NCBI GenBank assembly: GCA_012519125.1
Contig: JAAYQY010000320.1
Span: forward strand, 1 to 5,713
Reading direction: 5' to 3'
DNA from: Spirochaetales bacterium
GTDB taxonomy: Bacteria; Spirochaetota; Spirochaetia; Sphaerochaetales; Sphaerochaetaceae
DNA length: 5,713 nucleotides
This document shows, in pieces, positions 1-5,463 of the stretch. Each line of letters opens with the position of its first letter. The stretch's first letter is position 1. The notes under the pieces are model-generated. The model saw only the letters and a list, made by a program, of their open reading frames with translations, was not told where the DNA came from and made no database searches. The position numbers and the translations under genes are program-made.

Positions 1-910
1 TCATCATCAGTACCGATGGAAACCAACTCTTTCATCCCAATTTGGTGAACATCAACCTATCCACAACATTTGGTTTTACGGGCCCGATCACCTGGAGCAA
101 CAACTGGCAAACCGGAGAACCCGAATATACCGTGATGGAAACCTATTTAACGCTCTATGCAGTTTCCACAGCGAAAGGCGTTACCCAGGTGAACCCCCTT
201 TGGGAAGGCGATGGGACCCAGCCGCTGCGAACGGAAGGGGGAAACATCAATGTTCGTGACCTTGAGGTGAAGCTCTATCTGGTGAGCGACCAGGACTATT
301 TCCGATACCAATATGGAGCTTCCTACCCGCTTACCAGCGGTACGATGGAAGGATTCTCCCTGGAAGTTGCCAATACCGGAAGCGGATATTATGAGGGAAA
401 CAACACCCCTATCTCGGTCAACAACGAGCCGGCCGGAACAACAACCCCTATGCTCAGCGAAGGTACCACCACCCCATCTCCATTGCCATATGGGCCTCCC
501 AATCTTCAACCGGTTTATGCCCTCTCCATCATCGATGAAAATCGTTTCACCATCACCAATGCATATGGGGGCTTGTCGACTACCATCGCAAAGGCAAACT
601 TGCATCTTAGCAATGCGCAAGCAACCGGCCACTATGGCATCGATGTGGTTTTTTCAAACAAGGCAAAAGCCCCCAGTTCACACTCCATCTTGATGGAAAT
701 CCCAACCTGTACTCCATCCCCTATACCCTGCTTTTCAATGGACAGGAAGTTGAAGGAGGGAAACCTATCAGATGGCAAAACCTTGTATCAAATGCGAACT
801 ATAAGGATATCAACATTACTAAAGTAAGTATGGAACGAGCTGAGATGGCTCCTGCGGGTGACTACTTCGATACCATTACCGTTACGATTACCCCTCTTGA
901 CACCTTGTAA
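1..910 (+). pseudogene. Frameshifted, 5'-partial gene for a beta-rich putative surface/secreted protein
   Basis: The frame starting at base 3 is open from the window edge, so the real start lies upstream; the TTG at 42 is not a credible start. The visible part is rich in Thr, Ser, Asn, Gly and Tyr with alternating hydrophobic residues, as in extracellular beta-sandwich proteins. A Thr/Pro linker with two GTTTP motifs (435-449 and 462-476) separates two beta-rich parts. The first frame runs to a stop at 825-827, but its last ~50 residues read poorly. The -1 frame from about 650 reads well to a TAA at 908-910 and ends in AGDYFDTITVTIT. That resembles the final strand of spore coat U/fimbrial-type domains (inference, not a confirmed family hit). 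One missing base would explain the break. The gene may be a pseudogene, a phase-variable gene, a slippage product or a sequencing error. I do not recognise a specific function. It ends 73 bp before glnN on the same strand. Confidence 0.6.
649..674 (+). other. Probable frameshift site of the surface-protein gene (T6 and C5 runs)
   Basis: Frame 0 is good up to the residues GHYGIDVVF, and the -1 frame is good from PQFTLHLDG onward. A stop in the -1 frame at 608-610 sets the left limit of the switch. Two homopolymers lie in the interval: T6 at 649-654 and C5 at 670-674. Adding one T would give VVFFKQGKSPQFTL; adding one C would give VVFSNKAKAPQFTL. Both read plausibly and I cannot choose between them. 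A -1 slip of tRNA-Phe on the T6 run is possible, because TTT at 651-653 can re-pair with 650-652. Confidence 0.55.
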
Positions 911-920
911 GCCTTCTTTG

Positions 921-944
921 CTTCTTGCATAACCATGCAGAAAG
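921..944. promoter_or_regulatory. Imperfect inverted repeat in the glnN upstream region
   Basis: The arms CTTCTTGCAT (921-930) and ATGCAGAAAG (935-944) match as inverted repeats at 8 of 10 positions around a 4-base AACC centre; the inner five pairs (TGCAT/ATGCA) are perfect. The repeat lies 11 bp after the surface-gene stop and 39 bp before the glnN start. No T-run follows, so it is a weak intrinsic terminator candidate. An operator for glnN is an alternative. A poor sigma-70-like match (TTGCAT at 925, TATTGT at 949, 18 bp apart) overlaps it; I do not call it as a promoter. Confidence 0.3.
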
Positions 945-970
945 TGTGTATTGTCAAAGCAAACCACCTA

Positions 971-975
971 AGAGG
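971..975 (+). promoter_or_regulatory. Ribosome binding site of glnN
   Basis: AGAGG lies 8 bases before the ATG at 984. An in-frame TAA at 969-971 excludes any upstream start, so this site and the ATG at 984 fix the N-terminus. The ATG at 976 is in a different frame. Confidence 0.7.
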
Positions 976-983
976 ATGGCATC

Positions 984-3104
984 ATGTTCGATATTGACTA
1001 CGCAAAAACCCCGGTAACTGATTTCTATGGGATCAACTGTTTCACTGAGACAGAGATGGGCAAGTACCTCAGTGACCCGATCATTCGGGAACTGAAAGAG
1101 GTACAGCGTGGTCAACGAGAACTTACCAGTGAACTGGCCGACTTCGTGGCAAGCGCCATGAAGCAGTGGGCCCTCAGCAAAGGGGCCACCCATTTCTGCC
1201 ATTGGTTTCAGCCGCTTACAGGTCTTACTGCAGAGAAACACGACTCATTCATCAGCCCTACCAAGGGAGGGAAGGTCCTCTTGGAGTTCTCCGGCAAGGA
1301 GTTGATCAAAGGTGAGGGCGACGCATCCTCATTCCCAAATGGTGGCCTGAGAGCAACGTTCGAAGCCCGTGGCTATACTGCTTGGGATACATCCTCTCCT
1401 GCATTTCTCAAAGATGTGAATGGGGTGAAAACCCTGTATATCCCCACAGCCTTCTTTTCCTACAACGGAGAGGCTCTGGATAAGAAAGTTCCGCTGCTGC
1501 GTGCCAATCAGGCAATTGAGAAACAGACACTGCGTGTTCTGCGTGCACTAGGGAACAACAAAGTTAAGCGCATCATTGTCAATATCGGCCCCGAGCAGGA
1601 GTACTTTCTGGTTGACAAGAAGTTCTACGACCAGAGACCTGACCTCAGGCTCTCAGGACGCACCGTTATGGGAAACCTGGCAGCAAAAGGCCAAGAGTTG
1701 AATGATCACTACTATGGAACCATCGGCGATCGTGTGACGGTATTCATGAGCGAGCTCAATTTTGAGTTGTGGAAGCTGGGAATCAGCAGCAAAACACAGC
1801 ATAAGGAAGCGGCTCCCAACCAATTTGAGATAGCCGTTGTCTACGATGCCGCAAACCTATCCACCGACCATAACCAGCTATTGATGGATGTGCTGCAGAT
1901 GGTAGCTCTGCGTCATGGCATGGTGGCCCTTCTGCACGAGAAACCCTTCTTGGGTGTCAATGGATCGGGCAAGCATGACAACTGGTCGCTTTCAACCGAT
2001 GATGGGACCAATCTCCTGAGCCCAGGAACCAATGTTGAGGACAACCTGCAGTTCCTCATCTTCCTTACTGCCTTCATCAAGGCAATGGATGAGTATGCGC
2101 CCTTGATTCGCTGTGGTGCTGCTACTGCAGGAAATGATCATCGCCTTGGTTCCTCCGAAGCCCCGCCGGCTATCATCAGCATCTATCTTGGTGATCAGCT
2201 CAGCTCCATCCTTGATACCATCACCATGGAGGGTTGCTGTACAAAGAGCGACCGCCAGTTCGTCAGGATGGGAATGACCATGCTTCCTCAGCTACCCAAG
2301 GATCTCACTGACAGAAATCGAACCAGCCCCATCGCTTTCACGGGAAATAAGTTTGAGTATCGTATGGTTGGGTCCTCCCAATCGATGGCTGGACCTAATA
2401 TCTACATCAATGCTGCGGTTGCCCAGATCCTGGAGGAAGCAGCAGATCGCTTGGAAGCTGCAGATGACAAGGAACTTGAATGCCACAACATTATTCGAGA
2501 CTTCTACCAAAACCACAAACGCATTGTCTTCAACGGAAATGGCTATAGCAGGGAATGGAAGGAAGAAGCAGCTCAACGCGGCCTTCCAGACTTCAGGGAT
2601 ACGGTGAGTGCACTACCGCAGATGGTCAGTGAAAAAAGCCTGGAACTTTTTGAACAGCAGCATGTATTCACACGAAGCGAAATCTCATCCCGTCTCGATA
2701 TCTATTTGCAGACATACAGCAAACAGATCAATGTGGAAGCATCCATCATGGTTGAAATGTGCAGAAAAAGCATTATTCCTGCAGTAATCAGCTATGTTGG
2801 GAAACTATCAGACTCATTGTCCAAGCAGGAGGCTCGTGGCCTTGCGGTGAATGCACAGCAACAACTGGTCAACACCGTACAAACTGCCCTGAATCAGGCA
2901 ATAGAAGCTACAGAACAGTTGCATGTATGCATTGCAAAAGCTCTCTCTTACAAGGATGAGGTCTTGAGACAAGCTCAAATCTACCGTGATGAGGTTGTGC
3001 AGCAGATGCAGCTACTCAGGAGCCATGTAGACCTGATGGAAACGTATACTGACAAGGCTTGCTGGCCATTCCCCAGTTACGATGACCTATTGTTCAGGCT
3101 CTAA
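984..3104 (+). CDS. glnN: Glutamine synthetase type III (GSIII)
   Basis: Catalyses ATP-dependent amidation of glutamate with ammonium to glutamine in the cytoplasm, the entry step of nitrogen assimilation. The 706 residues match GSIII (about 700-730) and are far longer than GSI or GSII. The N-terminal GSIII-specific region includes HWFQPLTGLTAEKHD (73-87). The catalytic domain has GPEQEYF (202-208) with metal-ligand candidates E204 and E206. KEAAPNQFEI (274-283) supplies E275 and E282. NGSGKHDNWSL (326-336) is the GSIII form of the ammonium/ATP-site loop with H331. RCGAATAGNDHRLGSSEAPPA lies at 376-396 and NKFEYRMVGS at 455-464. The helical GSIII C-terminal region covers about 540-706, with coiled-coil-like Gln/Glu/Leu stretches from 610. 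GSIII enzymes are known as dodecamers. Every motif is intact, so the gene is probably functional. It is likely a single-gene unit: no glnB, amt or gltB is visible. The last 18 bp overlap the convergent glucosidase gene. No nitrogen-control site was recognised. Confidence 0.97.
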   Translation: MFDIDYAKTPVTDFYGINCFTETEMGKYLSDPIIRELKEVQRGQRELTSELADFVASAMKQWALSKGATHFCHWFQPLTGLTAEKHDSFISPTKGGKVLLEFSGKELIKGEGDASSFPNGGLRATFEARGYTAWDTSSPAFLKDVNGVKTLYIPTAFFSYNGEALDKKVPLLRANQAIEKQTLRVLRALGNNKVKRIIVNIGPEQEYFLVDKKFYDQRPDLRLSGRTVMGNLAAKGQELNDHYYGTIGDRVTVFMSELNFELWKLGISSKTQHKEAAPNQFEIAVVYDAANLSTDHNQLLMDVLQMVALRHGMVALLHEKPFLGVNGSGKHDNWSLSTDDGTNLLSPGTNVEDNLQFLIFLTAFIKAMDEYAPLIRCGAATAGNDHRLGSSEAPPAIISIYLGDQLSSILDTITMEGCCTKSDRQFVRMGMTMLPQLPKDLTDRNRTSPIAFTGNKFEYRMVGSSQSMAGPNIYINAAVAQILEEAADRLEAADDKELECHNIIRDFYQNHKRIVFNGNGYSREWKEEAAQRGLPDFRDTVSALPQMVSEKSLELFEQQHVFTRSEISSRLDIYLQTYSKQINVEASIMVEMCRKSIIPAVISYVGKLSDSLSKQEARGLAVNAQQQLVNTVQTALNQAIEATEQLHVCIAKALSYKDEVLRQAQIYRDEVVQQMQLLRSHVDLMETYTDKACWPFPSYDDLLFRL

Positions 3105-4712
3105 AGTCTCAATCAATCGGTATATCAGCCCCTGATAGGGCTCCAACAGCATACTTTCCATACCATTGCCGGTAAACTCCGGCAATGGTTCATGAGTAGA
3201 GAAGATACGTTCACACTGAATCCCTTTCTGAGCAAAGGAAGGTAATGTTACGGCCTGTCTTCTTTTGCTGAAATTCAGCAGAATGAGCCTTTGCTGACCC
3301 TGGAGTTCTCTACAATAGGAGAGCACATTGGTATTGCTCGTCTCTACAAAACTGGTCAAACCGCGTCTCAACGTCTCATCTTCTTTGCGAATATGTAAAA
3401 GTGTACGGTAATAGCAAAGCATCGAATGTTCTTCCATCTCCTGGTTTTCTACAGAATATCGATTCGCTGCTTTCACAAAAGGCAACCAAGGCTCTATCGG
3501 GCTAAACCCATTACCTTCACCTGTATTCCAAACCATTGGCCCACGTTCTGGATCACGTCCAGGATGAAATGGCCAATAACGCTTCCCTAAAGGATCTTGC
3601 AACGCCAATCGAGAGACCTTTGAATTGGGAAGTCCAAGTTCTTCTCCATAGTAGAGAAAAAGAGCACCTCGTTGGGTAATCAGAAAAAGTGCGGCAAGCT
3701 TTGCTTTTGCCTCATTTTCCCCTACTCGGCTCATTAATCTTGACAAATCATGATTATTCAATACCCATGTCGGAACCCTATGCCTACCTACTGCTTCATA
3801 CCAACGTTTTGCAACTGTTTTCCAACGTGTAGCCTTGAAAGGTGTAGAAGCCAGAGTAAAATCAAAGCTAAGGTGTAATTCATCATTGAATCGTCCCAAG
3901 TATGATGCCGCAAGCTCTGGTTCTCCAGGCAGCTCCACCATAATTTCCCCCACAAGTACTCGTTGCCCGTACTCATCCATAAGTTTTCTAAGCATTTTCA
4001 ACTTCTGGTGAGTCTCAACACGATTCCTATCGAAAATATGGCGTTGCATATCATAGGGCCTAGGTCTGGATCCTAGTATCCTTGGATTATTTCTCAGGCT
4101 TTCATCTTTGACAATGCAGTTGATGACATCCAATCGGAAACCATCAACACCGGCATCCAACCAAAACCTCAATTCTCCAAGCACAGCCTCAACAACTTCT
4201 GGATTTCTCCAATTCAAGTCAGGTTGCTCTGATAGAAAGGAGTGCATGTAATATTGCTTCCTCAAGGAGTCGTATGTCCATGCTTTTCCCCCAAAGGCAG
4301 CATACCAATTGTTTGGAATGCTGTCTGACCATAGATAATAGTCAGCCTTCTCATTATCCTTGGACAATCTGCTCTCCTGAAACCATGGATGCATTTTTGA
4401 TGTGTGATTCAAGACCATATCAAAGAGGACCTTGATATTCCTCTGGTGTGCTTCCTTTAGAAGCAATTCAACATCTGCATGCGTTCCAAATAGGGGGTCT
4501 ATATCGCGATAGGAGGACACATCATATCCAAAGTCAGCCATCGGAGAGAGAAAGATAGGACTTAGCCAAATCGCATCAACTTGCAGGGTTTTAAGGTAAT
4601 CCAATCGCTGGATTATTCCGGGAATATCACCGATTCCATCATTGTTGGAATCTTGGAAACTCCTTGGATAGATTTGATATACAACACAATCTTCCCACCA
4701 TGCATTGTCCAT
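3087..4712 (-). CDS. GH13 alpha-glucosidase (oligo-1,6-glucosidase-like)
   Basis: A 541-residue cytoplasmic-type glycoside hydrolase with no signal peptide, expected to release glucose from the non-reducing end of short alpha-glucosides. The GH13 barrel motifs appear in order: WWEDCVVYQIYPRSF (5-19); DNDGIGD-like Ca-loop NNDGIGD (23-29); region I DMVLNH (98-103); region V QPDLNW (163-168), typical of the oligo-1,6-glucosidase group; region II GFRLDVIN (191-198) with nucleophile D195; region III VGEIM with acid/base E256; region IV NNHD with D322. A beta-sheet C domain follows from about 455. V196 after the nucleophile is, in characterised isomaltases, linked to alpha-1,6 preference, so isomaltose-type substrates are possible (inference); trehalose-6-phosphate or sucrose activity is not excluded. 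The ATG at 4712 is chosen over an in-frame TTG at 4760: AGGAGGGAGG lies 8 bases before it, and the TTG falls in the -35 box. No transporter gene is adjacent. The 3' end overlaps glnN by 18 bp. Confidence 0.93.
   Translation of the reverse strand: MDNAWWEDCVVYQIYPRSFQDSNNDGIGDIPGIIQRLDYLKTLQVDAIWLSPIFLSPMADFGYDVSSYRDIDPLFGTHADVELLLKEAHQRNIKVLFDMVLNHTSKMHPWFQESRLSKDNEKADYYLWSDSIPNNWYAAFGGKAWTYDSLRKQYYMHSFLSEQPDLNWRNPEVVEAVLGELRFWLDAGVDGFRLDVINCIVKDESLRNNPRILGSRPRPYDMQRHIFDRNRVETHQKLKMLRKLMDEYGQRVLVGEIMVELPGEPELAASYLGRFNDELHLSFDFTLASTPFKATRWKTVAKRWYEAVGRHRVPTWVLNNHDLSRLMSRVGENEAKAKLAALFLITQRGALFLYYGEELGLPNSKVSRLALQDPLGKRYWPFHPGRDPERGPMVWNTGEGNGFSPIEPWLPFVKAANRYSVENQEMEEHSMLCYYRTLLHIRKEDETLRRGLTSFVETSNTNVLSYCRELQGQQRLILLNFSKRRQAVTLPSFAQKGIQCERIFSTHEPLPEFTGNGMESMLLEPYQGLIYRLIETLEPEQ
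3123..3142. repeat. Two mutually exclusive small hairpins just after the glnN stop
   Basis: TATCAG (3123-3128) and CTGATA (3132-3137) can pair around a CCC loop. AGCCC (3127-3131) and GGGCT (3138-3142) can pair around CTGATA. The two stems share bases and exclude each other. They start 19 bp after the glnN stop, inside the last codons of the glucosidase gene. No T-run follows on either strand. This may be part of a glnN 3'-end structure or coincidence. Confidence 0.3.
3162..3189. terminator. Perfect 11-bp hairpin in the convergent 3' ends (possible terminator without a U-tract)
   Basis: ACCATTGCCGG at 3162-3172 and its exact reverse complement at 3179-3189 flank the 6-base loop TAAACT. The stem is perfect, has a GC-rich inner part and lies 58 bp past the glnN stop, within codons for the C-terminal end of the glucosidase. 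It could fold in the glnN 3' tail and, on the other strand, in the glucosidase mRNA shortly before its stop. Neither side has a run of T, so classical intrinsic termination is doubtful. An mRNA-stabilising 3' stem-loop or a Rho-linked pause are alternatives. Confidence 0.4.
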
Positions 4713-4720
4713 GAGTACAG

Positions 4721-4730
4721 CCTCCCTCCT
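4721..4730 (-). promoter_or_regulatory. Ribosome binding site of the glucosidase gene
   Basis: The minus strand reads AGGAGGGAGG, a double Shine-Dalgarno match, ending 8 bases before the ATG at 4712. It decides the start: the longer in-frame reading from TTG at 4760 would translate through this site and has no comparable site of its own. Confidence 0.85.
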
Positions 4731-4731
4731 G

Positions 4732-4760
4732 AGTATACTGTAGGTAGTTAGATTTTCCAA
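4732..4760 (-). promoter_or_regulatory. Sigma-70-type promoter of the glucosidase gene
   Basis: On the minus strand TTGGAA (4760-4755, 4 of 6 to consensus) and TATACT (4737-4732, 5 of 6) are separated by exactly 17 bp. Transcription would start near 4725, giving a very short leader of about 13 bases that still keeps the second GGAGG. The perfect 8-bp palindrome AGTATACT (4732-4739) covers the -10 box, and an ATACTGT word (plus strand, 4735-4741) overlaps it. A repressor or activator could therefore act here (inference). Confidence 0.6.
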
Positions 4761-4917
4761 TTAAAATTCATTTTCCATATTTCTATCATAACTATGTATT
4801 TTGATACTGTTTTGATATTTTTCTTAATTGTTCCTATATCTTTTATACCTAGTACCTACAACAATTACTATCATACTGTAAAAATTTCTTGATACAAATC
4901 ATGCATGCTCTACAGTA
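4735..4917. repeat. Three ATACTGT direct repeats at exact 69-bp spacing, plus one inverted copy
   Basis: On the plus strand ATACTGT occurs at 4735-4741, 4804-4810 and 4873-4879, so the starts are exactly 69 bp apart twice. The first and third extend to ATACTGTA. An inverted copy of TACTGTA, TACAGTA, is at 4911-4917. The first copy overlaps the -10 region of the glucosidase promoter; the others lie upstream of that promoter. No further sequence is shared around the words, so they are isolated 7-8-mers rather than long repeats. Regulator binding sites are possible; chance is not excluded. Confidence 0.35.
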
Positions 4918-5206
4918 GTTCCCAAGATCATTTCTGAACAAATATTACATAGTATAGAGTTTTTCTTTCATATCATTTATATTTTTTTATATAATTTTTC
5001 ATTCATATTTATATCTTTTCAGTTCTTTTTTATATTGCTTCTTACTATAGCTAATCTATATCAATTTATATTTATATCATATTTTAATAATTAAATGCTT
5101 TTCTTACTATTTCTTTTATAGATTAACTGGATAAATATGTAAACTATATAGTTAATTTACCCCCATTTAGTAGGTTATTCAATACTATTTTTATATTGGT
5201 ATTTAA
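4761..5206. other. Gene-free AT-rich island (candidate centromere, origin-like or junction region)
   Basis: No convincing gene is present in these 446 bp. Hand counting gives 86 G+C in 400 bases (21.5%) for 4801-5200 and 23 in 160 (14%) for 4961-5120. The flanking genes are clearly richer in GC. In 4961-5120 the plus strand has 94 T against 43 A, a strong strand bias. Short repeats occur: TATATCTTTT at 4835 and 5010; TTACTAT at 4865, 5042 and 5104; the pair TGCTTCTTACTAT (5036) and TGCTTTTCTTACTAT (5096); and the palindrome AACTATATAGTT (5142-5153). The island follows the parA/RHH pair and precedes the glucosidase promoter. It could be a partition site, easily melted DNA, a silenced or curved upstream region, or decayed DNA at an element border. 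Confidence 0.5.
5142..5153. repeat. Perfect 12-bp palindrome AACTATATAGTT
   Basis: AACTATATAGTT is its own reverse complement. It is set within a wider pair, ATTAAC (5122-5127) and GTTAAT (5151-5156), and lies 54 bp downstream of the RHH gene stop. It could be a binding site for a dimeric protein such as the adjacent RHH protein. The low GC content makes chance palindromes more likely. Confidence 0.3.
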
Positions 5207-5461
5207 TTATTCTTGTGAATGTTTTTTTGAGAATTCCTTAAGAGAAAACCGTATTCCAGCAGCCCAACCAAGACCCATACTGGCAAACAATTCTTCCAGT
5301 TCTCGTTTGAACGAAGGTTCGATGGAGAATGTAGTAAGCACTTTATTCTCCTTCTTCGGCTTACTCGACTCTTTGGAAAAGAGCTGCTTTGCCTTCTGTC
5401 CACTGATACTGTTGTCTTGTACTACTTCGCTTTCTGGTTCCGGGTTTCTCTTTAGTGCCAT
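5207..5461 (-). CDS. Small ribbon-helix-helix-type DNA-binding protein, putative ParA partner
   Basis: This 84-residue protein was not recognised by name. Residues 1-40 are polar, basic and probably disordered (many K, E, S, P). Residues 41-47 (VLTTFSI) fit a beta strand, 48-61 (EPSFKRELEELFAS) an amphipathic helix, and about 65-80 (GWAAGIRFSLKEFSKK) a second helix after a MGLG turn. That strand-helix-helix order fits the RHH fold of small centromere-binding partners such as ParG or Omega; homology is inferred. The ATG at 5461 is preferred to a TTG at 5473: GGAG (5471-5468) sits 6 bases before the ATG, and the TTG overlaps that site. The start lies 2 bases after the parA stop, so translation is probably coupled. 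Expected role: dimeric binding to repeats near the locus, stimulation of ParA ATPase through the basic N-terminus, and perhaps autorepression. An antitoxin-like regulator is the alternative, but no toxin gene is seen. Confidence 0.72.
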   Translation of the reverse strand: MALKRNPEPESEVVQDNSISGQKAKQLFSKESSKPKKENKVLTTFSIEPSFKRELEELFASMGLGWAAGIRFSLKEFSKKHSQE

Positions 5462-5463
5462 GA

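Noticed and set aside
147..632. 161-codon open frame on the minus strand
   Set aside because: It lies wholly inside the surface-protein gene, has unusual Cys/Arg/Gly-rich composition and no ribosome binding site; it is an antisense shadow.
901..983. Sigma-54 or strong sigma-70 promoter for glnN
   Set aside because: No GG-N10-GC sigma-54 pattern was found, and the best sigma-70 pair (TTGCAT, TATTGT, 18 bp) matches only 3 and 4 of 6 positions.
2292..2576. 94-codon minus-strand frame within glnN, and other frames inside glnN
   Set aside because: glnN is intact with all family motifs over this stretch; the other frames are by-products of its codon use.
5180..5198. CAATA/TATTG hairpin just after the RHH gene as a terminator
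   Set aside because: The stem has only 5 mostly A-T pairs with a 9-base loop; such structures are expected by chance in DNA this AT-rich.
4761..5206. CRISPR array, tRNA or small-protein gene in the AT island
   Set aside because: No repeat-spacer unit of constant length, no cloverleaf-compatible GC-rich stems, and no open frame with a ribosome site were seen.
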